From Methylobacillus flagellatus_A (GTDB lineage: Bacteria; Pseudomonadota; Gammaproteobacteria; Burkholderiales; Methylophilaceae): DNA of 64,000 nucleotides. The stretch lies in the NCBI RefSeq assembly GCF_031344055.1, contig NZ_JADBEN010000001.1. One strand, written 5' to 3'. Each line of letters starts with the position of its first letter. Position 1 is the stretch's first letter. The translations under genes were made by a program, and so were the position numbers. This document shows, piece by piece, positions 26,971 to 36,191 of this stretch. Under the pieces are notes generated by a model, which was given only the letters and a program-made list of their open reading frames with translations, was not told where the DNA came from and did no database searches.

Positions 26971-28067
26971 TTTTAATGAATGATTTCAAGGCGGAGCCAG
27001 AAGCACTGATCGCTGCTGAATTGCAGGCCGTAGAACGTGTTTTGCGCTCTGGCTGGTATGTACTTGGTGAGGAAGGTCGCAAGTTCGAGGCAATTTGGTC
27101 CCAGCGCTGTGGTACCCAGCATGCGGTAGGGGTGGGTAACGGGATGGATGCCATAGAAATCGGCCTGCGCGCACTGGATATAGGCCCAGGCGACGAGGTG
27201 ATCACGACGGCGATGACGGCCTTTGCTTCGGTGCTGGCCATCATACGCGCTGGTGCTACCCCGGTGTTAGCCGATATAGATCCTGAGACAGGATTGCTGA
27301 GCCTGGAAAGTGTACGCCGCTGCATAGGTCCACAGACCAAGGCGGTCTTACTGGTGCATCTTTACGGCCAGGTGCGGGATATGCCCGCATGGCTGGCATT
27401 GTGTGAGCAACACCAGATTGCTTTGCTGGAGGATTGTGCCCAGGCGCATCTGGCGAGTGTGGCTGGGCAGGTGGCAGGGAGCTTTGGCAGTTTTGGCGCG
27501 TACAGTTTTTATCCCACTAAAAATCTGGGCGCTATCGGCGATGGTGGTGCTTTGGTTACCTCCAATGCAGCCTTGGCAGACAAGGCAAGGGTGTTAAGAA
27601 ATTATGGTCAAAGCGTACGCTACTATCATCCTGAATTTGGCATGAATAGCCGGCTGGATGAGGTGCAGGCAGCATTGTTGTCAGTTCGACTGCAATGGCT
27701 GGAGCAATACACTGCCCATAGGCAGTCAATTGCGCTGCAATACCGCAGTGCTTTGAATAATCCGCATGTGAAGCTGCTGCTGGCCCCTGAGGCCGTGAGT
27801 GCCCATGTTTATCATTTGTTTGTCGTGTTGACGCAGCACCGCGAATCACTGCAGGCACATTTGCAAGTCAGTGGTGTGCAGGCGCTGATTCACTACCCAG
27901 TGCCTATCCATCATCAGGAAAAGTGTGGCGATATACGGCGAGACCCTGCAGGTCTTCAAGCAAGTGAAACCCATGCACTGCAATGCCTGTCTTTACCATG
28001 CCATCCTCAAATGACTGAGCAGGATATTCAGGTCGTTATTGATGCAGTCAACCGGTTTGCTCCTTAG
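26967..28067 (+). CDS. DegT/DnrJ/EryC1/StrS-family sugar aminotransferase
   Basis: 366 residues. A PLP enzyme that transfers an amino group to a keto-sugar nucleotide. Seen are GVGNGMDAIEIGLRAL, GDEVITTAMTAFAS, LLEDCAQAHLA, the Schiff-base lysine in SFYPTKNLGAIGDGGAL and NSRLDEVQAALL. ATG 26967 overlaps the stop of the preceding epimerase; ATG 26976 is an alternative. It resembles 3- or 4-aminotransferases such as FdtB and WecE, but the position aminated is unknown. Confidence 0.92.
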   Translation: MILMNDFKAEPEALIAAELQAVERVLRSGWYVLGEEGRKFEAIWSQRCGTQHAVGVGNGMDAIEIGLRALDIGPGDEVITTAMTAFASVLAIIRAGATPVLADIDPETGLLSLESVRRCIGPQTKAVLLVHLYGQVRDMPAWLALCEQHQIALLEDCAQAHLASVAGQVAGSFGSFGAYSFYPTKNLGAIGDGGALVTSNAALADKARVLRNYGQSVRYYHPEFGMNSRLDEVQAALLSVRLQWLEQYTAHRQSIALQYRSALNNPHVKLLLAPEAVSAHVYHLFVVLTQHRESLQAHLQVSGVQALIHYPVPIHHQEKCGDIRRDPAGLQASETHALQCLSLPCHPQMTEQDIQVVIDAVNRFAP

Positions 28068-28069
28068 AT

Positions 28070-29020
28070 ATGGAACATTTTGTTACTCTGTTTGATAGCA
28101 AGTTCCTGCCTCAAGGCATGTGTCTGCATGATTCCCTGACTCGTTGCACAAAAGCTTTTCATTTATGGATCGTTTGTATGGACCAGGAAGTCCATGAGCA
28201 ATTGTTGGCATTGAAGTTGCCGCATGTTTCGCTGATGCGCTTAGCCGATTTTGAAAGTGATGCCTTATTGGCGGTCAAGCCAGGCAGATCTAAAGGTGAA
28301 TATTGCTGGACAATAACTCCATTTACGGCTGACTGGGTATTTTCACTTGATGATCAAGTAAAGCGTGTCACTTATTTGGATGCCGACTTATTGTTTTTCA
28401 ACGATCCTGCTGTGCTGTTTCAGGAATTCGAGGAAAGTGGCAAGCATGTCATGATTACTGAGCATGCATATGCACCTGACTACATTCATTACCTGGAGAC
28501 TAGTGGACGCTTTTGTGTTCAATTCATGGTTTTTGATCGAAGTCCAGAGGCTAGAAGAATCATGCAGTGGTGGCAGGAACGTTGCCTGGAATGGTGTTAT
28601 GCACGAATGGAAGATGGCAGATTTGGTGACCAGAAATATTTGGATGTATGGCCTCAATTATTTACGCATGATGTCCATATCTTGCAATGCGTTGAACAAA
28701 CCTTGGCACCGTGGAATGTTGATTATCAGTTGCAGCAACAGCCTCGTAAATTCAAACCGGTTTTTTATCATTTTCATGCCTTTCGCATTATAGGTTTGGG
28801 TAGTGTCAGACTCTATGAGGGCTATCGCATAGCTTCTAGTTCTCGTTATCTTTACGATGAGTACCTTGCTACCTTGAACCGACAAATCGCTGTATTGCAT
28901 CGACATGCCATTCCCGTGGCTTTATTGCCAGAGAGGCGTGGTATCAGGCCGTACCTGGCATCATGTTATACCTGGCTGAAAGGATTGACCGCCAAAGCCA
29001 GGATTGATACATATGCTTAG
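28070..29020 (+). CDS. Glycosyltransferase with GT-A type DxD motif
   Basis: 316 residues. It opens with MEHFVTLFDSKFLPQGMCLHDSL and has the metal-binding motif VTYLDADLLFFNDP, as in GT8-like and related GT-A transferases. Later come FCVQFMVFDRSPEARR and GDQKYLDVWPQLF, the latter typical of nucleotide-sugar transferases of this group. Donor and acceptor are unknown. It overlaps the next gene by 8 bp and starts 2 bp after the aminotransferase stop. Confidence 0.8.
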   Translation: MEHFVTLFDSKFLPQGMCLHDSLTRCTKAFHLWIVCMDQEVHEQLLALKLPHVSLMRLADFESDALLAVKPGRSKGEYCWTITPFTADWVFSLDDQVKRVTYLDADLLFFNDPAVLFQEFEESGKHVMITEHAYAPDYIHYLETSGRFCVQFMVFDRSPEARRIMQWWQERCLEWCYARMEDGRFGDQKYLDVWPQLFTHDVHILQCVEQTLAPWNVDYQLQQQPRKFKPVFYHFHAFRIIGLGSVRLYEGYRIASSSRYLYDEYLATLNRQIAVLHRHAIPVALLPERRGIRPYLASCYTWLKGLTAKARIDTYA

Positions 29021-29768
29021 GCTTAGTCTAATAACAGCTACTTATAATGCCGCCAAAAATTTACCATTTTTGGTGGAAAGCCTGCTTAATCAAAGTGATA
29101 TGGATTTTGAATGGGTCGTAGCAGATGGGGGATCAAACGATCAGACTTTGTCTTATTTAAAAGGTATATCTGGCATTAATCTCTTGCTCTCGGAGCAACA
29201 GGATTTTGGTATTTATGATGCTTTAAATCGAGCTATTGCGCTGAGTTCAGGTGATTATTATATAGTCTTGGGTGCTGATGACCGTTTATATTCGCATGCT
29301 GTACAGGCATTCAAGCTGGCGGCGAGCAAAAGTCATTATGATATTGTCACGGCTAGGGTTGATTCGGATTATGGCGTTATGAGGGCAGGGAGTGGAAAAC
29401 CTTGTGTACGCGGGCAATTGGCTTATATTTCTAACCATTCTGTCGGCACCATGATTAAGAAAAACCTGCATGATCGTTTTGGCTATTATTCACGTCGTTT
29501 TCCTATTACTGCTGATCAGTATTTCATCAAACGAGTTTGTGATGCTGAAGATACATTGATTCATCAAGCTGATTTTGTTGCTGGCTATTATCCGACTACA
29601 GGTGTTTCTGGTGCCGATATTCCTGGGACGATGACTGAGTTTTTCCGCGTACAGCTGGAGACTGAGCGCTATCCAGTATTACAAATATTACTATTCATTG
29701 CGCGCTTGATTCGTCATATGCCCAAGCTTATCCGGTATGCAAAGAATAAACAGATGGACAAATTCTAA
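29013..29768 (+). CDS. Family 2 glycosyltransferase
   Basis: 251 residues. It has the GT2 pattern of WcaA-like enzymes: LSLITATYNAAKNLPFLVESL, FEWVVADGGSNDQTLSYL, FGIYDALNRAIALSSGDYYIVLGADD. ATG 29013 is preferred over an upstream in-frame TTG because it matches the family N-terminus. Overlaps the previous gene by 8 bp and probably shares its message. Sugar specificity unknown. Confidence 0.88.
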   Translation: MLRLSLITATYNAAKNLPFLVESLLNQSDMDFEWVVADGGSNDQTLSYLKGISGINLLLSEQQDFGIYDALNRAIALSSGDYYIVLGADDRLYSHAVQAFKLAASKSHYDIVTARVDSDYGVMRAGSGKPCVRGQLAYISNHSVGTMIKKNLHDRFGYYSRRFPITADQYFIKRVCDAEDTLIHQADFVAGYYPTTGVSGADIPGTMTEFFRVQLETERYPVLQILLFIARLIRHMPKLIRYAKNKQMDKF

Positions 29769-29776
29769 CCACCGGT

Positions 29777-30862
29777 ATGGATAATAACAACGTATTGTTT
29801 ATTACTGCCTTTCATCCGGGAGGGAGAGGCTTTATTGGTGCTGGTGAGGCCATTAGTGAGCAGCATCTTGAGTTACTTTTTGCGCAAGGTAAACAGGTAC
29901 ATGTGTTGGCCCTGGCTCCTGCGTATCAAGAAGCTAGTCCCGAGGTGGTGGCATTATGTGCTTCCTATACATCTGTAGTGCATTCGCGTTGGATGACTTT
30001 TTCTGCTTTATTCAATCAGCTCAGCAATAGAAGTTGGATTGGTCCTTGGTTCTTCACCCGTATGTCGCCTAAAGCGTTACATATCATTCGCCAGTTACTA
30101 GACCAGTATTCGATTTCAAGTATTTATTTAGACTTTCCTTCTTGCCTAGGTTTTTCTTCAGTATTCAATCATCTGCCACTTCATTACATTGTGCATGATG
30201 TAGTGACCCAAAAAGTAGAGCGGCGACCTTTGTTGAGAGTGATATCCCAAGCTATTTCTTGTGTAGAGAGCTCATTACTGGAGCGAGTTTCTCAGTGTTT
30301 TGTGTTGTCTGAAAAAGATGCATTGAAGTGTAAAGGTATGGGATATAGCGGCAGGATTGATGTTGTCATGCCACGTAATCTGAAAATTGGCGTTGTTAGT
30401 GATGCAGCGCCTATCAGCGATATTGTAAAACGCTTTGCGGAGCGGAAAAATTTGGTATTTTTCGGCAATATGCAGCGCGCCGAAAACCACTATTCAATAC
30501 TTAGATTTCTCATCTTATGCTATCCAAAAATCTGGATTAAACATCGTGATGTGCAATTCTGGATATTGGGACTTTCTCCAAGGAAATCACTGCGTGCCTT
30601 GGGATTGTTACTCCCTGGAGTTAAGGTAGTTGGTGCTGTTGATGACCCGACGTTGGCATTCAAAGAGTCAACTTTTTGTATAGCCCCTGTTTATTATGGT
30701 GCAGGTGTGAAGATTAAAGTGTTGCAGATGTTAGATGCAGGTGCCACTGTAGTCTCTACACCGGTTGGCGCTGAAGGAATTGCTCAAATTGAAGAACTGG
30801 TGACAGTGGATAATGATCTCCTGACATCAACCATTATTAACTTGCTGGGCAATGAGGCATGA
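29777..30862 (+). CDS. Family 4-like glycosyltransferase, GT-B fold
   Basis: 361 residues. The C-terminal domain shows the GT4 donor-binding pattern FCIAPVYYGAGVKIKVLQML followed by GATVVSTPVGAEGI, and an earlier LVFFGNMQRAENHYSI. The N-terminal half is more diverged, with a GGRGFIGAGEAISEQHLELL acceptor-side stretch. It acts at the inner face of the membrane in repeat-unit assembly. The gene ends in an ATGA overlap with the next transferase. Confidence 0.85.
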   Translation: MDNNNVLFITAFHPGGRGFIGAGEAISEQHLELLFAQGKQVHVLALAPAYQEASPEVVALCASYTSVVHSRWMTFSALFNQLSNRSWIGPWFFTRMSPKALHIIRQLLDQYSISSIYLDFPSCLGFSSVFNHLPLHYIVHDVVTQKVERRPLLRVISQAISCVESSLLERVSQCFVLSEKDALKCKGMGYSGRIDVVMPRNLKIGVVSDAAPISDIVKRFAERKNLVFFGNMQRAENHYSILRFLILCYPKIWIKHRDVQFWILGLSPRKSLRALGLLLPGVKVVGAVDDPTLAFKESTFCIAPVYYGAGVKIKVLQMLDAGATVVSTPVGAEGIAQIEELVTVDNDLLTSTIINLLGNEA

Positions 30863-31779
30863 CACGGCCAAGTCGTTTCAAGGTTGCAGTGCTGGTGGCG
30901 AGTTTTAATGGTAGACAATGGATAGCTGAGCAGTTTGATAGCATTTTGAATCAATTAGATGTGGATGTTCAGGTGTTTGTTTCGGATGATTGTTCCATTG
31001 ATGATACTTGGGCATGGTTGAGCCAGATGAGTCTGTCATATTCTAATATCAGCTTATTGTCTCGTAATGATCGTTTTGGATCTGCGGGTAGTAACTTTTA
31101 TCGGCTGATTACTGAAGTGGATACCAGGGACTTTGATTTTGTGGCTTTTTCCGATCAGGATGATCTTTGGGATATAGATAAACTGAGCCGGCATATTAAA
31201 TTATTACAAGTACATAATGCGGATGGTATTTCTTCAAATGTCTTAGCATTTTGGCCTGATGGGGCGCAACAGTTGATCGTCAAATCGCAACCGCAACGTA
31301 AATTTGACTATTTATTTGAATCAGCGGGCCCTGGCTGTACTTTTTTGATGACACCTAGGCTGGTTGCCAAGGTTAAGGATGTGTTGAGAGATGTTCCAGC
31401 CGCAAAGATAGTGAGTTTGCATGACTGGCTGACTTATGCGGTAGCCCGGGCTTCTGGGGTAAAATGGATAATTGATTCCCGACCTTCCATTTTATATCGG
31501 CAACATGCGCATAATGTGGTCGGAGCTAATACCAGCTTGCAAGCAAAATGGATTCGCATCAAAAAAATGCGACAAGGCTGGTATCGACAACAAGTCACCG
31601 CTGTTTCGCAAGTCGCTTATGCTATCAATCATAATCCTGAGATCGGTACATTGTTGTCGATTTTGCCATCCATTTCGTGGGGCAGCCGTTTGAGATTGTT
31701 GCGATATGCTTGGCAGGGGCGGCGTTCAGTTTTTGACCGTTGGGCATTGATGGTTTCGATATTGCTGGGATTTTTTTAA
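30859..31779 (+). CDS. Family 2 glycosyltransferase, rhamnosyltransferase-like
   Basis: 306 residues. GT2 pattern VAVLVASFNGRQWIAEQFDSI, VQVFVSDDCSIDDTW, FVAFSDQDDLWDIDKL and GCTFLMTPRLV, the last typical of RfbN/rhamnosyltransferase-like enzymes. The donor cannot be fixed from sequence alone. It is the last gene of the AT-rich block. The stop overlaps the start of the following epimerase gene in a TAATG arrangement. Confidence 0.86.
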   Translation: MTRPSRFKVAVLVASFNGRQWIAEQFDSILNQLDVDVQVFVSDDCSIDDTWAWLSQMSLSYSNISLLSRNDRFGSAGSNFYRLITEVDTRDFDFVAFSDQDDLWDIDKLSRHIKLLQVHNADGISSNVLAFWPDGAQQLIVKSQPQRKFDYLFESAGPGCTFLMTPRLVAKVKDVLRDVPAAKIVSLHDWLTYAVARASGVKWIIDSRPSILYRQHAHNVVGANTSLQAKWIRIKKMRQGWYRQQVTAVSQVAYAINHNPEIGTLLSILPSISWGSRLRLLRYAWQGRRSVFDRWALMVSILLGFF

Positions 31780-32729
31780 TGTGCCAGGCAAAGAATATCT
31801 TAGTTACAGGCGCTACTGGTTTTGTCGGCAAAGCCCTGTGTGAGAGTTTGCGGAGGCAGGGTTGTGTCGTAACAACAGTCGGACGTGCTAATAATGTTCA
31901 GGGTAGAGCTCCTGATTATCAGGTAACTTCGATTGATCGCCAAACGGATTGGTCGGGTATCTTGGATGGTGTGAATGTTGTCATGCATCTTGCAGCCCGA
32001 GTGCATGTCATGCGTGAACCACTTGTCAATCCTTTGGATGCATATCGCGAAACGAATGTCGAAGGAACATTGAACCTGGCTCGCCAAGCTGCCCAGGCTG
32101 GTGTGAAACGCTTTATCTTTATCAGTTCCATCAAGGTAAATGGTGATCAGACTCTGCCTGGAAAGCCTTTTACTGCGTACGATGTACCAGCTCCCGAAGA
32201 TGCGTACGGTATTTCAAAGTTCGAGGCAGAGCAGGGTTTGCTGGCCTTGGCGAGGGAAACTGGGATGGAGGTTGTGATCATTCGTCCTCCGTTGGTGTAT
32301 GGACCAGGAGTGAAGGGAAATTTTGTCAGTATCATGAAGTTGATCAGAAGCGGTGTGCCTTTACCTTTCGGTGCTATCCATAACCAGCGCTCTTTGGTGG
32401 CGATTGATAATTTGGTGAGCCTGATCATGACATGCATTGATCATCCAGCAGCTGCTTACCAGGTTTTCCTGGTAAGCGATGGCGAGGATTTGTCCACTTC
32501 TGATTTGTTGCGGCGTTTAGCCAAGGCTGCAGGAGTTTCTTCCCGGTTAATTCCGATTCCAGCCGGTGTGTTAAACACGGGTTTGACTATGTCGGGTAAA
32601 AGGATGGTTGCCCAGCGGCTTTTAGGTTCTTTGCAAGTCGATATTTCCAAAACTCAGGAAATGTTGGGATGGACGCCGCCTGTGACTGTAGATGAAGGTC
32701 TGCGACGTTGCTTTGTTGCAGAAGGCTGA
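31779..32729 (+). CDS. NAD-dependent epimerase/reductase, WbpV-like
   Basis: 316 residues. NAD site NILVTGATGFVGKALCESL, HLAARVHVMREPLVNPL, catalytic FISSIKVNGD and Tyr/Lys in AYGISKFEAEQGL. The sequence and neighbourhood resemble WbpV-type enzymes, which reduce UDP-4-keto-6-deoxy-GlcNAc to UDP-QuiNAc. The initiating transferase and the WbpM-like dehydratase follow directly. A TAATG overlap with the preceding gene sets the start. A UDP-glucose 4-epimerase activity is a less likely reading. Confidence 0.85.
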   Translation: MCQAKNILVTGATGFVGKALCESLRRQGCVVTTVGRANNVQGRAPDYQVTSIDRQTDWSGILDGVNVVMHLAARVHVMREPLVNPLDAYRETNVEGTLNLARQAAQAGVKRFIFISSIKVNGDQTLPGKPFTAYDVPAPEDAYGISKFEAEQGLLALARETGMEVVIIRPPLVYGPGVKGNFVSIMKLIRSGVPLPFGAIHNQRSLVAIDNLVSLIMTCIDHPAAAYQVFLVSDGEDLSTSDLLRRLAKAAGVSSRLIPIPAGVLNTGLTMSGKRMVAQRLLGSLQVDISKTQEMLGWTPPVTVDEGLRRCFVAEG

Positions 32730-32731
32730 TC

Positions 32732-33283
32732 GTGATTCGATTTTTTGATGTTGTGTTCTCACTATTAGGCTTGGTTCTCGGCTTGCCATTGCTGCTGATT
32801 ATCTATTTATTAGGATTGTGGGATACAGGGTCGCCTTTATTTCGCCAGGTGCGTGTCGGACGCTATCAGCAACCTTTTACATTGGTGAAGTTTCGCACCA
32901 TGCAGGTGGATACGGCTTCGGTCGCCAGTCATTTGGCTTCAGCTTCATCGATTACAAGGTTAGGAAGTTTTTTGCGCAAGACCAAGTTGGATGAGTTGCC
33001 GCAGTTATGGAATGTACTGAAAGGGGAGATGAGCCTTGTCGGACCGCGGCCTAATTTGTTCAATCAAGAGGAATTGATTGCCGAGCGGGCAAAGCGAGGT
33101 GTTTATGATGCGCGCCCTGGCATTACGGGGATTGCGCAGGTGAACGGTATCGATATGTCCGTTCCTCAGCTTTTGGCTGAAACGGATGCACGCATGTTGC
33201 GCGATATGCGGGTATCGCTTTATTTTAAGTTGTTGTTCCAGACGCTGCTGGGTAAAGGGCGTGGTGATCGTGTTGTGCATTGA
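32732..33283 (+). CDS. Undecaprenyl-phosphate sugar-1-phosphate transferase, PglC-like
   Basis: 183 residues, the minimal monotopic PGT size. It has an N-terminal hydrophobic segment (FFDVVFSLLGLVLGLPLLLI), GSPLFRQVRVGRYQQPF, LVKFRTM, KTKLDELPQLWNVLKGEMSLVGPRP and the DARPGITGIAQVNG block. It starts repeat-unit assembly by moving a sugar phosphate onto undecaprenyl phosphate. GTG 32732 follows GAAGG at suitable spacing and is favoured over an upstream TTG. With WbpV- and WbpM-like neighbours the first sugar is probably QuiNAc or a related deoxyamino sugar. Confidence 0.92.
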   Translation: MIRFFDVVFSLLGLVLGLPLLLIIYLLGLWDTGSPLFRQVRVGRYQQPFTLVKFRTMQVDTASVASHLASASSITRLGSFLRKTKLDELPQLWNVLKGEMSLVGPRPNLFNQEELIAERAKRGVYDARPGITGIAQVNGIDMSVPQLLAETDARMLRDMRVSLYFKLLFQTLLGKGRGDRVVH

Positions 33284-33375
33284 TTTAGCAAGGACATGTG
33301 TTAATTGTTGTGAATGATGGGTTATTAGGAAATGGTTTTGAGTAAAATGTATTTATTTCATTTTAGGTTTGATGC

Positions 33376-35289
33376 GTGCTGAACATCCATCCAACATTCA
33401 AGTGGTCCAATTATATTAGTTTGAACAATCCACGGTCTTTAAGCGCCTGGCTTCATGATATTGCTGTGGCGGCATTGGCATGGTGGGTGGCTTTTCTTTT
33501 CCGCTTTAATTTCGACATTCCGAGCAGTTTCACGCAAAGCATGCTGGAAAGTGCTGCTTGGGTGATCCCCTTGCAGGCGCTCGTATTCTTGTTTTCGGGT
33601 CTTTATCGCGGGGTTTGGCGTTTTGCCAGTTTGCCGGATTTGCAGCGGCTGATTCGCGCGATTGCCATTAGTGCTGCTGCTGTCGTTGCCATCTTGTTCA
33701 TGTTCAAACCGGATGGCGTTGTCCCAAGATCGGTATTGCTCATGGATCCGATGTTGTTATTGCTATTCATGGGAGGTAGCCGTTTTGCCTACCGCGCCTG
33801 GAAAGAGCATCGTTTGTACGGTTCGGCGCAGCTGGCTGGAAAACCCGTACTGGTGCTCGGGGCAGGAGAGGCGGCCATTGCCTTGTTGAAAGACCTTTCC
33901 AAAAGCCGTGAATGGCATGTGGTCGGGTTGCTGGATGACAAGAAAACCATGCTTGGGCGGGAGCTGCTGGGCATCAATGTGTTGGGAGAAATTGAGCAGT
34001 TACCGCGGATTGCCGATGATTTGTCCGTCAGCCATGTGATTGTCGCCATGCCGTCCGCACGCCATCAACGGCGCAGGCAGGTGGTTGAACTAGCCAACAA
34101 GAGCGGCCTGACCGCACTCACCGTGCCGTCTTTTGACGATCTGATGAGCGGACGTCTGAGCATGGCTCAGCTTAGGCCGGTAGAGGTGGAGGATTTGCTT
34201 GGGCGGGAGCCGGTCAGTCTTGACGGGGAAGGCCTGCAGCATTTGATTGAAGGGCAGGCGGTGCTGATCAGCGGCGCGGGCGGTTCCATCGGTTCTGAGT
34301 TGTGCCGCCAAGTGCTGAAGTATCGCCCGGCATGCCTGGTTTGCCTGGATCAGTCGGAATATGCGCTGTATCGATTGGAGCAGGAGTTCAACAGGGTTGA
34401 GACCGATACCAGCATCGAGTATGTGGTGGGCGATGTGAGAAATGCCCGGCGGGTAAGGCAAGTGCTTGGGCGCTACATGCCCCAGGTGGTGTTTCATGCG
34501 GCAGCGTACAAGCATGTGCCCATGATGGAGAACCGCAATGTGGCGGAGTCATTGTCAAATAATGTCAATGGTACTTACACATTGGCCCAGGCGTGTAAAA
34601 CTGCAGGGGTTGCCAAGTTTGTGCTGGTCTCGACCGATAAGGCGGTGAACCCAACAAACGTGATGGGGGCCAGCAAGCGCTTGGCGGAGATGGTATGCCA
34701 AGGCTTGCAGGAGGAGTCGGGCACGCGCTTCGTCGTGGTGCGTTTTGGCAATGTGCTGGGTAGCAGCGGCAGTGTCATCCCTAAGTTCCGGGAGCAGATT
34801 GCGGCAGGCGGGCCGATTACGGTCACGCATCCCGAGATTACCCGTTATTTCATGTCGATTCCCGAGGCGTGCCAGTTGGTCATGCAGGCTGGCATGATGG
34901 GAAGCGGAGGGGAGATATTCGTGTTGGACATGGGAGACCCTGTCAAGATTGTGGACTTGGCGCGTGATATGATACGGCTATCCGGTCTTAATGAAGATGA
35001 CATTGAGATCGTATATTCTGGGTTGCGTCCCGGCGAAAAGCTCTATGAGGAACTTTTGGCCGACGACGAACTCACTTTACCGACGCCGCACGATAAGTTG
35101 CGTATCGCTGTGGCGCGGAACGTAGATGAGGCTTGGGTGCAAGCATTGCTGAAGTGGATAGACAGGGCATCGCTCATAGATGAATCTGTCATCAAACAAG
35201 AGCTGGGCATGTGGGTGGAGGAGTATGCGGGGGACATCCATGCTAACCCGGCGCTAGTGTTGCCATCCGAGTCTTCAACCATACATTAA
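33376..35289 (+). CDS. WbpM/CapD-type nucleotide-sugar 4,6-dehydratase
   Basis: 637 residues. Four N-terminal membrane segments (~25-130) precede a CoA-binding-like domain (PVLVLGAGEAAIALLKDL) and the SDR catalytic domain with VLISGAGGSIGSELCRQ, FHAAAYKHVPMMENR and VSTDKAVNPTNVMGASKR, where Met replaces the usual Tyr as in this family. It makes UDP-4-keto-6-deoxy-GlcNAc at the membrane. Translation begins at GTG 33376; an ATG four bases earlier is out of frame. Length matches WbpM-like proteins. Confidence 0.94.
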   Translation: MLNIHPTFKWSNYISLNNPRSLSAWLHDIAVAALAWWVAFLFRFNFDIPSSFTQSMLESAAWVIPLQALVFLFSGLYRGVWRFASLPDLQRLIRAIAISAAAVVAILFMFKPDGVVPRSVLLMDPMLLLLFMGGSRFAYRAWKEHRLYGSAQLAGKPVLVLGAGEAAIALLKDLSKSREWHVVGLLDDKKTMLGRELLGINVLGEIEQLPRIADDLSVSHVIVAMPSARHQRRRQVVELANKSGLTALTVPSFDDLMSGRLSMAQLRPVEVEDLLGREPVSLDGEGLQHLIEGQAVLISGAGGSIGSELCRQVLKYRPACLVCLDQSEYALYRLEQEFNRVETDTSIEYVVGDVRNARRVRQVLGRYMPQVVFHAAAYKHVPMMENRNVAESLSNNVNGTYTLAQACKTAGVAKFVLVSTDKAVNPTNVMGASKRLAEMVCQGLQEESGTRFVVVRFGNVLGSSGSVIPKFREQIAAGGPITVTHPEITRYFMSIPEACQLVMQAGMMGSGGEIFVLDMGDPVKIVDLARDMIRLSGLNEDDIEIVYSGLRPGEKLYEELLADDELTLPTPHDKLRIAVARNVDEAWVQALLKWIDRASLIDESVIKQELGMWVEEYAGDIHANPALVLPSESSTIH

Positions 35290-35310
35290 ATCAAGAAAGA
35301 CATTGAAGAG

Positions 35311-36186
35311 ATGACCAAAAAAATTACCAAGGCAGTATTCCCTGTAGCTGGTTTGGGTACACGTTTCTTGCCGGCAACCAAGGCAAGTCCTAAAGAGATG
35401 TTGCCCATCGTAGATAAGCCATTGATCCAGTATGCGGCAGAGGAAGCTGTGGCAGCCGGTGCGACAGAGCTGATTTTCATCATTGGGCGCAACAAGCGCT
35501 CGATTCCAGACCATTTCGATAAGTCTTTCGAGCTTGAGGCAACACTTGAGATTAGCAAGAAGCTGGATGTGCTGCACCAGATCCAGAACATTCTGCCGAA
35601 AAATGTTTCCTGCATCTATATTCGCCAGGCTGAGGCGCTTGGCCTGGGACATGCAGTACTGCTTGCCAAATCTGTCGTCGGCAATGAGCCTTTCTCGGTG
35701 ATTCTGGCGGACGACTTGATCGATGCCGGCAAGCCCGCAATGCAACAAATGACAGAGCTGTTTGAAAAGGAAGGCGTCAGCATTCTTGGTGTTGAAGATG
35801 TCGAGCCTAGTGAGACTGCCAGCTATGGCATCGTGGATGCGACAGAGGTGAGCGGACCCAATGTCCTGCAGTTGAATGGCATTGTGGAGAAGCCTCAGCC
35901 AGAAGAGGCGCCATCCAACCTAGCCGTTGTCGGCCGTTATATCCTTACGCCTGAGATTTTTGCATGCCTGGAGAACGTCAAGCCTGGCAAGGGCGGTGAA
36001 ATCCAATTGACCGATGGGATAGCCGCCTTGATGGAGCAACAAAAAATACTGGCCTATCGCTTTGACGGAAAACGCTACGATTGCGGCAGCAAGCTGGGTT
36101 ACGTCAAGGCCAATGTCGAATACTCCTTGAAACATGAGGAATTCGGCACAGAGTTTGCACAGTATTTGCGTGACCTGACCAAGTAG
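35311..36186 (+). CDS. galU: UTP-glucose-1-phosphate uridylyltransferase
   Basis: 291 residues. Nucleotide-binding AVFPVAGLGTRFLPATKASP, followed by KEMLPIVDKPLIQYA, the GLGHAVLLAK motif, FSVILADDLID and GIVEKPQPEEAPSNLAVVGRY. GalU makes UDP-glucose from glucose-1-phosphate and UTP. It sits at the end of the EPS locus, where it would serve polymer synthesis as well as general envelope needs. GC content is back to the genomic level here. Confidence 0.96.
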   Translation: MTKKITKAVFPVAGLGTRFLPATKASPKEMLPIVDKPLIQYAAEEAVAAGATELIFIIGRNKRSIPDHFDKSFELEATLEISKKLDVLHQIQNILPKNVSCIYIRQAEALGLGHAVLLAKSVVGNEPFSVILADDLIDAGKPAMQQMTELFEKEGVSILGVEDVEPSETASYGIVDATEVSGPNVLQLNGIVEKPQPEEAPSNLAVVGRYILTPEIFACLENVKPGKGGEIQLTDGIAALMEQQKILAYRFDGKRYDCGSKLGYVKANVEYSLKHEEFGTEFAQYLRDLTK

Positions 36187-36191
36187 TCGTT

